DNA of 64,000 bases from Sacculina carcini (lineage: Eukaryota > Arthropoda > Thecostraca > Sacculinidae). The translations under genes were made by a program, and so were the position numbers. The DNA lies in NCBI GenBank assembly GCA_916048095.2, contig OU696585.1:6297460-6361459 (forward strand), in the 5' to 3' direction. Positions 1 to 11,250 of the stretch are shown piece by piece; the stretch's first letter is position 1; each line of letters starts with the position of its first letter. The notes under the pieces were generated by a model. The model did no database searches and was not told the origin of the DNA. It was given only the letters and a program-made list of their open reading frames with translations.

Positions 1-589
1 TAACGGGAGCGGGGATCACGCCAGTCGATGCACGCCCTCGTCGACTCTCTACGTTGGTCCGACTGGCGGGGTCAATATTCTACCATCTACTCCTCGTAAA
101 CCAGCAATAGTAGAGCTATACAAATTACACCACTGTGTAGAGAATTTTCTGTACTACAAGATAGGCTATATTTTAAATCGAAAAATTTTCAAAATTCTAA
201 TCTACATTACAAATTTAATTTAAACTCCACGCGTCCGATTTTCTATACTTTTTTCTCTATTTCTCAGCAACTAAATATCACACATCTAAATAAATAATAC
301 CATCATGCTGGCAATTTTGCTTTCTACAACACGGTATATATTTCCATTTTCCAGAGTGTATTAAAAAAGTTACGGCGGTGTGAAGTCAAAATGACAAAGT
401 CAAAAAGGCAAAATTAGCACTGAAAAAAGTTAATATTTTGGTAAATATTTTGGTCAATACTCCTCATAAACCAGAAATGGCACAGCCAAAAGAGAAGACT
501 GAAATGACGTATAATTATAGGTATCGTTGTATTTTTCAATAGTTCATTATAGGTGCCGTTCAGACAGAGGTCTTCATGCAGTAATCAGA

Positions 590-603
590 GCGCCACCTAG
601 TGA
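590..603 (-). promoter_or_regulatory. CTCF-like motif, one per unit
   Basis: The reverse complement of gcgccacctagtga is TCACTAGGTGGCGC, which fits 13 of 14 positions of the CTCF core consensus CCASYAGRKGGCRS (the first base is T instead of C). It sits about 340 bp upstream of U2 and recurs in every unit that includes this part of the spacer, for example 1795-1808 and 3000-3013. It could act as a boundary or loop anchor repeated through the array. This is a motif match only; occupancy is unknown. Confidence 0.45.
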
Positions 604-868
604 CAACTACTGGAAGCAGAACTCGACCGTCGAGACGTGGCGGCATATCGTCGTTTGATGTTAATTTGCGGTGTTCGTTTGATGTTGATTGAAGTCCCTA
701 TTGATTCATTAACTGATTCAATGATTGATATGATTATCAGCTAGACTTATTTTAGATGCGTGTGCGAGTGTGTAAAAAGTGTATATAGTCATGAAATGCA
801 CGAAAGTGGCCATTTGATATACATTTTTCACGTTGAGAAGCACATGAAGTCTCAAATTTATATTACTG

Positions 869-894
869 GGTCAATTGATCAGCTCTAGTTGACC
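869..894 (+). promoter_or_regulatory. Candidate U2 proximal sequence element
   Basis: Position -65 to -40 of U2 is where SNAPc-type proximal elements lie in animal snRNA genes. The sequence here contains a perfect 6-bp inverted repeat, GGTCAA and TTGACC, separated by 14 bp, and it is the same in every unit. No TATA box is seen at -30 to -25, which fits a Pol II snRNA promoter rather than a Pol III one. The assignment is by position and conservation, since PSE sequences differ widely between phyla. In interrupted units this element stays intact upstream of the retrotransposon. Confidence 0.4.
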
Positions 895-933
895 TCATCG
901 TTCAAATAAGTCAGATCCAGATCAAAAATCTGT

Positions 934-1120
934 ATCGCTTCTCGGCCTCAGGCTAAGATCAAAGTGTAGTATCTGTTCTTTTCAGCTTAATATCTGAAAC
1001 GTCCCCTACATGGGGACCAGTATATTAAACTGATTTTTGCAGATTGGCGGGGTCACAGGGCTTGCTCTGTTCCTGCCGCGGGTCGACCCGGTATTGCACC
1101 ACATCCGGGAACGGTCCATT
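934..1120 (+). ncRNA. U2: U2 spliceosomal snRNA gene (reference copy)
   Basis: U2 snRNA base-pairs with the intron branch site and, with U6, forms the spliceosome core. The gene starts atcgcttctcgg. The stem I region gcctcaggc is at about 945-953, followed by gatcaaagtgtagtatctg, which holds the branch-site recognition sequence GTAGTA at 966-971. Stem IIa pairs TTTCAG with CTGAAA, a covarying change from the TATCAG/CTGATA of human U2 as I recall it. Stem IIb is gtcccctacatggggac, the Sm site ATTTTTG is at 1033-1039, and stem-loop IV is gacccggtattgcaccacatccggg in segments. The 3' end is placed by analogy with human U2 and could be off by a few bases. Loop IV reads GCACCAC here. Confidence 0.96.
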
Positions 1121-2138
1121 TTAACTACTATCAAAACAATTCTGGCACTCAATCCAGTTAATCATTCATTTATAATCGTGTATAATCAATATAATCAAAC
1201 CTAGGTAACGGGAGCGGGGATCACGCCAGTCGATGCACGCCCTCGTCGACTCTCTACGTTGGTCCGACTGGCGGGGTCAATATTCTACCATCTACTCCTC
1301 GTAAACCAGCAATAGTAGAGCTATACAAATTACACCACTGTGTAGAGAATTTTCTATACTACAAGATAGGCTATATTTTAAATCGAAAAAATTTCAAAAT
1401 TCCAATCTACATTACAAATTGTATTTAAACTCCACGCGTCCGATTTTCTATACTTTTTTCTCTATTTCTCAGCAACTAAATATCACACATCTAAATAAAT
1501 AATACCATCATGCTGGCAATTTTGCTTTCTACAACACGGTATATATTTCCATTTTCCAGAGTGTATTAAAAAAGTTACGGCGGTGTGAAGTCAAAATGAC
1601 AAAGTCAAAAAGGCAAAATTAGCACTGAAAAAAGTTAATATTTTGGTAAATATTTTGGTCAATACTCCTCATAAACCAGAAATGGCACAGCCAAAAGAGA
1701 AGACTGAAATGACGTATAATTATAGGTATCGTTGTATTTTTCAATAGTTCATTATAGGTGCCGTTCAGACAGAGGTCTTCATGCAGTAATCAGAGCGCCA
1801 CCTAGTGACAACTACTGGAAGCAGAACTCGACCGTCGAGACGTGGCGGCATATCGTCGTTTGATGTTAATTTGCGGTGTTCGTTTGATGTTGATTGAAGT
1901 CCCTATTGATTCATTAACTGATTCAATGATTGATATGATTATCAGCTAGACTTATTTTAGATGCGTGTGCGAGTGTGTAAAAAGTGTATATAGTCATGAA
2001 ATGCACGAAAGTGGCCATTTGATATACATTTTTCACGTTGAGAAGCACATGAAGTCTCAAATTTATATTACTGGGTCAATTGATCAGCTCTAGTTGACCT
2101 CATCGTTCAAATAAGTCAGATCCAGATCAAAAATCTGT
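1121..2138 (+). other. U2 intergenic spacer (representative, units 1-2)
   Basis: This stands for the spacer of every unit, about 1 kb of AT-rich DNA with no convincing ORF. Relative to U2 +1 at 2139 it holds: the post-U2 tail up to 1204; a 72-bp segment resembling the retrotransposon ORF (1205-1276, about -934 to -863); AT-rich sequence; a CTCF-like motif (1795-1808, -344 to -331); a short inverted repeat ctcgaccgtcgag (1827-1839), which is ctctaccgtcgag in many other units; and an inverted repeat GGTCAA...TTGACC (2074-2099, -65 to -40) at the usual place of an snRNA proximal sequence element. I see nothing else definable in it. I could not securely identify an snRNA 3' box in the tail after U2; caaaacaattctgg, starting about 13 bp past the end, is a weak candidate. 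Confidence 0.8.
1205..1276 (+). repeat. Retrotransposon-ORF-like fragment in U2 spacer
   Basis: Read from the gta codon at 1205, 24 codons align without gaps to residues 280-303 of the full-length element ORF (14906-14977). By eye 61 of 72 bases and 20 of 24 residues match (shared core PVDARPRRLST). Of the 11 differences 8 are at third positions, 3 at first positions and none at second. The match stops abruptly on both sides. The segment is present in every unit: 1-71 (first base lies off the window) and starting at unit start minus 1 in each of the others. It looks like a remnant of a related element captured in the spacer before the array was homogenised. It has no start codon (the codon before it is TAG) and is not a gene. 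Confidence 0.85.
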
Positions 2139-2325
2139 ATCGCTTCTCGGCCTCAGGCTAAGATCAAAGTGTAGTATCTGTTCTTTTCAGCTTAATATCT
2201 GAAACGTCCCCTACATGGGGACCAGTATATTAAACTGATTTTTGCAGATTGGCGGGGTCACAGGGCTTGCTCTGTTCCTGCCGCGGGTCGACCCGGTATT
2301 GCACCACATCCGGGAACGGTCCATT
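2139..2325 (+). ncRNA. U2: U2 snRNA gene, unit 2
   Basis: Complete U2 copy with all core elements; loop IV reads GCACCAC, like the copies in units 1 and 3. Confidence 0.96.
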
Positions 2326-3343
2326 TTAACTACTATCAAAACAATTCTGGCACTCAATCCAGTTAATCATTCATTTATAATCGTGTATAATCAATATAAT
2401 CAAACCTAGGTAACGGGAGCGGGGATCACGCCAGTCGATGCACGCCCTCGTCGACTCTCTACGTTGGTCCGACTGGCGGGGTCAATATTCTACCATCTAC
2501 TCCTCGTAAACCAGCAATAGTAGAGCTATACAAATTACACCACTGTGTAGAGAATTTTCTATACTACAAGATAGGCTATATTTTAAATCGAAAAAATTTC
2601 AAAATTCCAATCTACATTACAAATTGTATTTAAACTCCACGCGTCCGATTTTCTATACTTTTTTCTCTATTTCTCAGCAACTAAATATCACACATCTAAA
2701 TAAATAATACCATCATGCTGGCAATTTTGCTTTCTACAACACGGTATATATTTCCATTTTCCAGAGTGTATTAAAAAAGTTACGGCGGTGTGAAGTCAAA
2801 ATGACAAAGTCAAAAAGGCAAAATTAGCACTGAAAAAAGTTAATATTTTGGTAAATATTTTGGTCAATACTCCTCATAAACCAGAAATGGCACAGCCAAA
2901 AGAGAAGACTGAAATGACGTATAATTATAGGTATCGTTGTATTTTTCAATAGTTCATTATAGGTGCCGTTCAGACAGAGGTCTTCATGCAGTAATCAGAG
3001 CGCCACCTAGTGACAACTACTGGAAGCAGAACTCGACCGTCGAGACGTGGCGGCATATCGTCGTTTGATGTTAATTTGCGGTGTTCGTTTGATGTTGATT
3101 GAAGTCCCTATTGATTCATTAACTGATTCAATGATTGATATGATTATCAGCTAGACTTATTTTAGATGCGTGTGCGAGTGTGTAAAAAGTGTATATAGTC
3201 ATGAAATGCACGAAAGTGGCCATTTGATATACATTTTTCACGTTGAGAAGCACATGAAGTCTCAAATTTATATTACTGGGTCAATTGATCAGCTCTAGTT
3301 GACCTCATCGTTCAAATAAGTCAGATCCAGATCAAAAATCTGT

Positions 3344-3530
3344 ATCGCTTCTCGGCCTCAGGCTAAGATCAAAGTGTAGTATCTGTTCTTTTCAGCTTAA
3401 TATCTGAAACGTCCCCTACATGGGGACCAGTATATTAAACTGATTTTTGCAGATTGGCGGGGTCACAGGGCTTGCTCTGTTCCTGCCGCGGGTCGACCCG
3501 GTATTGCACCACATCCGGGAACGGTCCATT
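3344..3530 (+). ncRNA. U2: U2 snRNA gene, unit 3
   Basis: Complete U2 copy; GCACCAC loop IV form. It is the last clean unit before the first insertion. Confidence 0.96.
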
Positions 3531-4582
3531 TTAACTACTATCAAAACAATTCTGGCACTCAATCCAGTTAATCATTCATTTATAATCGTGTATAATCAAT
3601 ATAATCAAACCTAGGTAACGGGAGCGGGGATCACGCCAGTCGATGCACGCCCTCGTCGACTCTCTACGTTGGTCCGACTGGCGGGGTCAATATTCTACCA
3701 TCTACTCCTCGTAAACCAGCAATAGTAGAGCTATACAAATTACACCACTGTGTAGAGAATTTTCTATACTACAAGATAGGCTATATTTTAAATCGAAAAA
3801 ATTTCAAAATTCCAATCTACATTACAAATTTAATTTAACTCCACGCGTCCGATTTTCTATACTTTTTTCTCTATTTCTCAGCAACTAAATATCACACATC
3901 TAAATAAATAATACCATCATGCTGGCAATTTTGCTTTCTACAACACGGTATATATTTCCATTTTCCAGAGTGTATTAAAAAGTTACGGCGGTGTGAAGTC
4001 AAAATGACAAAGTCAAAAAGGCAAAATTAGCACTGAAAAAAGTTAATATTTTGGTAAATATTTTGGTCAATACTCCTCATAAACCAGAAATGGCACAGCC
4101 AAAAGAGAAGACTGAAATGACGTATAATTATAGGTATCGTTGTATTTTTCAATAGTTCATTATAGGTGCCGTTCAGACAGAGGTCTTCATGCAGTAATCA
4201 GAGCGCCACCTAGTGACAACTACTGGAAGCAAAACTCTACCGTCGAGACGTGGCGGCATATCGTCGTTTGATGTTAATTTGCGGTGTTCGTTTGATGTTG
4301 ATTGAAGTCCCTATTGATTCATTAACTGATTCAATGATTGATATGATTATCAGCTAGACTTATTTTAGATGCGTGTGCGAGTGTGTAAAAAGTGTATATA
4401 GTCATGAAATGCACGAAAGTGGCCATTTGATATACATTTTTCACGTTGAGAAGCACATGAAGTCTCAAATTTATATTACTGGGTCAATTGATCAGCTCTA
4501 GTTGACCTCATCGTTCAAATAAGTCAGATCCAGATCAAAAATCTGTATCGCTTCTCGGCCTCAGGCTAAGATCAAAGTGTAG

Positions 4583-6713
4583 ATCAAAGGCTAAGATCAT
4601 CTGTCACAGCGAGTCTCAGCTCTCTCTGGCACTGTCTCAGGTGCACGATATCTGCGCGTGGGCTGGTCTCTCCATCAATGCCAGCAAATGCGCAGTATTG
4701 TCACCTGTCGCGCCTCTCAGCACTCCAGCTGTCCTCAATGGCGTGCCTCTGCCCTCACTCGAGGCGGAGGGGCAGTACAGGTACCTGGGGAGACCGACTG
4801 GCAGGTCTTTCCTGCACGCCGACATGGATCAGCTCATGTCCGATGTTCGCCGTAAATCTAATCTTATTCTGCATTCTGCTCTTGCCCCCTGGCAAAAACT
4901 TGACTCCCTTCGCTCTTTTATCACTCCTATTCTCACTCACCCTCTTCGTCTAGGCCTCCTCACTAAAACAAGCCTTAGCCGACTACAACGAGAAATCGTG
5001 TGGAAGGTGAAGGGCTTGCTCAATCTACCGTCTCGCTCTACTCTTCACTATCTTTTCTCTCCTACTTCTTGTGGCGGCATTGGGCTGAGTGATCTGTGTC
5101 AAGAGGCGGACATCTTGCTTGTTTCGTCATCGCTGCAGCTATTGCACTGCAAAGACGCTCGTGTAGCGACCCTGGCACTCGATCAGTTGCGGCGTGTCGT
5201 TGCCGGCAGGGTGCAGTCGGAGCCCACCACACAGCAGCTGGTGGACTACCTCAACGGGTGCCGAATGCGTCAAGGAGGCGGCTACGCCACGCGCACGTCG
5301 CGCACGCGAGTCGCCTTCAGGACCATTATGGCCAGATCGGCTCTCCGTTGGGGACCTACTGCGGACGGTGTACCCGCACTGTTCCTCAACGGCAAGGAGG
5401 TGTCTCCGCGCAAGTCATCTGCGATCATCCGAGATGAAGTGCGCAAATGGCGGCAGGCGAAGCTGGTTGGGCTGCCGCACCAGGGCAAAGTGATGTCCAG
5501 TGTGGCGGAGCAGCCAGTTAGCTCGCACTACACCTACAACGGTAGTTTCACGCGGTTTGCCGAGTGGCGCTTTGTGCACCGGGCCCGTCTGGGTCTAGTG
5601 CCACTCAATGGCTACTCCCGTGGAGCGCAGGCAGTCAATACCAGCTGTCGCCGTTGTGGGTACGCCAATGAGACCCTCCCGCACGTGCACAGGCGCAGGC
5701 ACAATGCTATTCTGGCACGCCTGGTGCGCGCGCTGCCGGCTGCTGATCGGACAGGTGGAAACACTCGCGTCAACCAACGCGTTCCTGGCAGCACGTCGAC
5801 ACTACGGCCTGACCTCATCGTCACTCGAGGCAACCAGGTCGTAATTGTCGACGTCACAGTGGCGTTTGAGAACGGCTGTCAGGCATTCCAGTCAGCAGCT
5901 GATGAAAAGGTCGCCAAATACGCGGAGTTGGCGGCCGAAATACGGTCCCGGGGCAAGCAGGTGGATCTGCTAGCCTTTGTTGTGGGCTCGCTCGGCACCT
6001 GGTGGAAAGGTAACGAGCGTGTCCTGGGCCGCCTGCACATCAGTCGTCGCTACAGCCGACTCATGCGACGGCTGATGGTGTCGGAGACGCTGCGGTGGTC
6101 ACGTGACGTGTATGTCGAACATGTCACGGGCCATCGGCAGTACGCGGAGCCCGCTCCCAGAGCGGACACATATCTTCTCTAAGCACACTCACACACACTC
6201 ACATCTCTTATCAATATGTATGCCTTAGTCATATTGCGTGTGTTATGTATATGTATGTATGTGTGTATGTATGTATGTGTGTGTGTATGTATGTACCAGG
6301 CGGTGTCCTGCGACATTTATAATTGTTATTGAATTGTCTAATGATATATGTATGTGTATGTATTTGCGAATGTGTGCGTGTGTGTGTGTATGTGTGGATG
6401 TGTGTGTGTGTATGTATGTGCCAGGCGGTGTCCTGCGACATTTATAACTGTTATTGAATTGTCTAATGATATATGTATGTGTATTTATTGCGAATGTATG
6501 TGCGTCTGTGTGTGTGTGTGTGTGTGTGTGTGTATAGGTATGTGTGTGTGTGTGTAGGAGTGTGCGTGTGTATTGTCATGTGACAATTACAAATATTCTT
6601 TTCAATGTAACTTAAATCTTAATGATACCCATCTACCACATGCCATGTGGCATTGTTTGTATACCTGGCAATTGTGTAAATTTGTTTTTTTATCATGTGC
6701 TAATAAAAGAAAA
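4583..6713 (+). mobile_element. 5'-truncated U2-specific non-LTR element, copy T1
   Basis: Element sequence proper begins at about 4597 and matches E1 from about 17019 on, so the 5' UTR, the zinc fingers and most of the reverse transcriptase, including the FADD box, are missing. The 14 nt at 4583-4596 (atcaaaggctaaga) are not element sequence but rearranged pieces of the U2 target just upstream. The 3' end (aataaaagaaaa, then U2 tatctg) is the same as in full-length copies. 5' truncation is the usual outcome of incomplete target-primed reverse transcription. Confidence 0.95.
4597..6182 (+). pseudogene. Truncated retrotransposon ORF, C-terminal part (T1)
   Basis: An open frame equivalent to residues 984-1520 of the full-length protein, ending at the same stop. 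It keeps the end of the RT palm and thumb and the restriction-like endonuclease (RPDLIV, VVIVDVTV, then DEKVAKY). It lacks 10 residues that in full-length copies supply the second half of the CCHC knuckle: CRRCGYANETLPH is followed directly by VHRRRHN, so the final Cys is lost. The first internal Met is not at the fragment start, and the RT catalytic box is absent, so this cannot encode a working transposition protein. Confidence 0.92.
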
Positions 6714-7880
6714 TATCTGTTCTTTTCAGCTTAATATCTGAAACGTCCCCTACATGGGGACCAGTATATTAAACTGATTTTTGCAGATTGGCGGGGTCAC
6801 AGGGCTTGCTCTGTTCCTGCCGCGGGTCGACCCGGTATTGCACTACATCCGGGAACGGTCCATTTTAACTACTATCAAAACAATTCTGGCACTCAATCCA
6901 GTTAATCATTCATTTATAATCGTGTATAATCAATATAATCAAACCTAGGTAACGGGAGCGGGGATCACGCCAGTCGATGCACGCCCTCGTCGACTCTCTA
7001 CGTTGGTCCGACTGGCGGGGTCAATATTCTACCATCTACTCCTCGTAAACCAGCAATAGTAGAGCTATACAAATTACACCACTGTGTAGAGAATTTTCTA
7101 TACTACAAGATAGGCTATATTTTAAATCGAAAAAATTTCAAAATTCCAATCTACATTACAAATTTAATTTAACTCCACGCGTCCGATTTTCTATACTTTT
7201 TTCTCTATTTCTCAGCAACTAAATATCACACATCTAAATAAATAATACCATCATGCTGGCAATTTTGCTTTCTACAACACGGTATATATTTCCATTTTCC
7301 AGAGTGTATTAAAAAGTTACGGCGGTGTGAAGTCAAAATGACAAAGTCAAAAAGGCAAAATTAGCACTGAAAAAAGTTAATATTTTGGTCAATATTTTGG
7401 TCAATACTCCTCATAAACCAGAAATGGCACAGCCAAAAGAGAAGACTGAAATGACGTATAATTATAGGTATCGTTGTATTTTTCAATAGTTCATTATAGG
7501 TGCCGTTCAGACAGAGGTCTTCATGCAGTAATCAGAGCGCCACCTAGTGACAACTACTGGAAGCAAAACTCTACCGTCGAGACGTGGCGGCATATCGTCG
7601 TTTGATGTTAATTTGCGGTGTTCGTTTGATGTTGATTGAAGTCCCTATTGATTCATTAACTGATTCAATGATTGATATGATTATCAGCTAGACTTATTTT
7701 AGATGCGTGTGCGAGTGTGTAAAAAGTGTATATAGTCATGAAATGCACGAAAGTGGCCATTTGATATACATTTTTCACGTTGAGAAGCACATGAAGTCTC
7801 AAATTTATATTACTGGGTCAATTGATCAGCTCTAGTTGACCTCATCGTTCAAATAAGTCAGATCCAGATCAAAAATCTGT

Positions 7881-8067
7881 ATCGCTTCTCGGCCTCAGGC
7901 TAAGATCAAAGTGTAGTATCTGTTCTTTTCAGCTTAATATCTGAAACGTCCCCTACATGGGGACCAGTATATTAAACTGATTTTTGCAGATTGGCGGGGT
8001 CACAGGGCTTGCTCTGTTCCTGCCGCGGGTCGACCCGGTATTGCACTACATCCGGGAACGGTCCATT
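7881..8067 (+). ncRNA. U2: U2 snRNA gene, unit 5
   Basis: Complete U2 copy between the two truncated elements; loop IV reads GCACTAC. Confidence 0.96.
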
Positions 8068-9119
8068 TTAACTACTATCAAAACAATTCTGGCACTCAAT
8101 CCAGTTAATCATTCATTTATAATCGTGTATAATCAATATAATCAAACCTAGGTAACGGGAGCGGGGATCACGCCAGTCGATGCACGCCCTCGTCGACTCT
8201 CTACGTTGGTCCGACTGGCGGGGTCAATATTCTACCATCTACTCCTCGTAAACCAGCAATAGTAGAGCTATACAAATTACACCACTGTGTAGAGAATTTT
8301 CTGTACTACAAGATAGGCTATATTTTAAATCGAAAAATTTTCAAAATTCCAATCTACATTACAAATTTAATTTAACTCCACGCGTCCGATTTTCTATACT
8401 TTTTTCTCTATTTCTCAGCAACTAAATATCACACATCTAAATAAATAATACCATCATGCTGGCAATTTTGCTTTCTACAACACGGTATATATTTCCATTT
8501 TCCAGAGTGTATTAAAAAGTTACGGCGGTGTGAAGTCAAAATGACAAAGTCAAAAAGGCAAAATTAGCACTGAAAAAAGTTAATATTTTGGTAAATATTT
8601 TGGTCAATACTCCTCATAAACCAGAAATGGCACAGCCAAAAGAGAAGACTGAAATGACGTATAATTATAGGTATCGTTGTATTTTTCAATAGTTCATTAT
8701 AGGTGCCGTTCAGACAGAGGTCTTCATGCAGTAATCAGAGCGCCACCTAGTGACAACTACTGGAAGCAAAACTCTACCGTCGAGACGTGGCGGCATATCG
8801 TCGTTTGATGTTAATTTGCGGTGTTCGTTTGATGTTGATTGAAGTCCCTATTGATTCATTAACTGATTCAATGATTGATATGATTATCAGCTAGACTTAT
8901 TTTAGATGCGTGTGCGAGTGTGTAAAAAGTGTATATAGTCATGAAATGCACGAAAGTGGCCATTTGATATACATTTTTCACGTTGAGAAGCACATGAAGT
9001 CTCAAATTTATATTACTGGGTCAATTGATCAGCTCTAGTTGACCTCATCGTTCAAATAAGTCAGATCCAGATCAAAAATCTGTATCGCTTCTCGGCCTCA
9101 GGCTAAGATCAAAGTGTAG

Positions 9120-11250
9120 ATCAAAGGCTAAGATCATCTGTCACAGCGAGTCTCAGCTCTCTCTGGCACTGTCTCAGGTGCACGATATCTGCGCGTGGGC
9201 TGGTCTCTCCATCAATGCCAGCAAATGCGCAGTATTGTCACCTGTCGCGCCTCTCAGCACTCCAGCTGTCCTCAATGGCGTGCCTCTGCCCTCACTCGAG
9301 GCGGAGGGGCAGTACAGGTACCTGGGGAGACCGACTGGCAGGTCTTTCCTGCACGCCGACATGGATCAGCTCATGTCCGATGTTCGCCGTAAATCTAATC
9401 TTATTCTGCATTCTGCTCTTGCCCCCTGGCAAAAACTTGACTCCCTTCGCTCTTTTATCACTCCTATTCTCACTCACCCTCTTCGTCTAGGCCTCCTCAC
9501 TAAAACAAGCCTTAGCCGACTACAACGAGAAATCGTGTGGAAGGTGAAGGGCTTGCTCAATCTACCGTCTCGCTCTACTCTTCACTATCTTTTCTCTCCT
9601 ACTTCTTGTGGCGGCATTGGGCTGAGTGATCTGTGTCAAGAGGCGGACATCTTGCTTGTTTCGTCATCGCTGCAGCTATTGCACTGCAAAGACGCTCGTG
9701 TAGCGACCCTGGCACTCGATCAGTTGCGGCGTGTCGTTGCCGGCAGGGTGCAGTCGGAGCCCACCACACAGCAGCTGGTGGACTACCTCAACGGGTGCCG
9801 AATGCGTCAAGGAGGCGGCTACGCCACGCGCACGTCGCGCACGCGAGTCGCCTTCAGGACCATTATGGCCAGATCGGCTCTCCGTTGGGGACCTACTGCG
9901 GACGGTGTACCCGCACTGTTCCTCAACGGCAAGGAGGTGTCTCCGCGCAAGTCATCTGCGATCATCCGAGATGAAGTGCGCAAATGGCGGCAGGCGAAGC
10001 TGGTTGGGCTGCCGCACCAGGGCAAAGTGATGTCCAGTGTGGCGGAGCAGCCAGTTAGCTCGCACTACACCTACAACGGTAGTTTCACGCGGTTTGCCGA
10101 GTGGCGCTTTGTGCACCGGGCCCGTCTGGGTCTAGTGCCACTCAATGGCTACTCCCGTGGAGCGCAGGCAGTCAATACCAGCTGTCGCCGTTGTGGGTAC
10201 GCCAATGAGACCCTCCCGCACGTGCACAGGCGCAGGCACAATGCTATTCTGGCACGCCTGGTGCGCGCGCTGCCGGCTGCTGATCGGACAGGTGGAAACA
10301 CTCGCGTCAACCAACGCGTTCCTGGCAGCACGTCGACACTACGGCCTGACCTCATCGTCACTCGAGGCAACCAGGTCGTAATTGTCGACGTCACAGTGGC
10401 GTTTGAGAACGGCTGTCAGGCATTCCAGTCAGCAGCTGATGAAAAGGTCGCCAAATACGCGGAGTTGGCGGCCGAAATACGGTCCCGGGGCAAGCAGGTG
10501 GATCTGCTAGCCTTTGTTGTGGGCTCGCTCGGCACCTGGTGGAAAGGTAACGAGCGTGTCCTGGGCCGCCTGCACATCAGTCGTCGCTACAGCCGACTCA
10601 TGCGACGGCTGATGGTGTCGGAGACGCTGCGGTGGTCACGTGACGTGTATGTCGAACATGTCACGGGCCATCGGCAGTACGCGGAGCCCGCTCCCAGAGC
10701 GGACACATATCTTCTCTAAGCACACTCACACACACTCACATCTCTTATCAATATGTATGCCTTAGTCATATTGCGTGTGTTATGTATATGTATGTATGTG
10801 TGTATGTATGTATGTGTGTGTGTATGTATGTACCAGGCGGTGTCCTGCGACATTTATAATTGTTATTGAATTGTCTAATGATATATGTATGTGTATGTAT
10901 TTGCGAATGTGTGCGTGTGTGTGTGTATGTGTGGATGTGTGTGTGTGTATGTATGTGCCAGGCGGTGTCCTGCGACATTTATAACTGTTATTGAATTGTC
11001 TAATGATATATGTATGTGTATTTATTGCGAATGTATGTGCGTCTGTGTGTGTGTGTGTGTGTGTGTGTGTATAGGTATGTGTGTGTGTGTGTAGGAGTGT
11101 GCGTGTGTATTGTCATGTGACAATTACAAATATTCTTTTCAATGTAACTTAAATCTTAATGATACCCATCTACCACATGCCATGTGGCATTGTTTGTATA
11201 CCTGGCAATTGTGTAAATTTGTTTTTTTATCATGTGCTAATAAAAGAAAA
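9120..11250 (+). mobile_element. 5'-truncated U2-specific non-LTR element, copy T2
   Basis: Duplicate of copy T1 with the identical junction filler (9120-9133) and 3' end, created with the 4537-bp block duplication rather than by a second insertion. Confidence 0.95.
9134..10719 (+). pseudogene. Truncated retrotransposon ORF, C-terminal part (T2)
   Basis: Predicted protein identical to that of T1: the C-terminal 527 codons with the endonuclease motifs kept, the CCHC knuckle broken by the same 30-bp loss, and no RT catalytic box. Confidence 0.92.

Larger units (their letters stand above)
4547..6864 (+). pseudogene. U2: U2 snRNA gene split by truncated retrotransposon
   Basis: The first 36 nt of U2 (4547-4582) end in gtgtag; the rest resumes with tatctg at 6714 and runs to about 6864. 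The insert splits the branch-site recognition sequence GTAG|TA, so neither half can act as U2. The upstream promoter region is unchanged. Loop IV reads GCACTAC. Confidence 0.95.

Noticed and set aside
1-1205. CRISPR-like array, because of the regular repeats
   Set aside because: Repeats are 1.2 kb gene units with near-identical spacers, in a clearly eukaryotic context; there are no short repeats with unique spacers.
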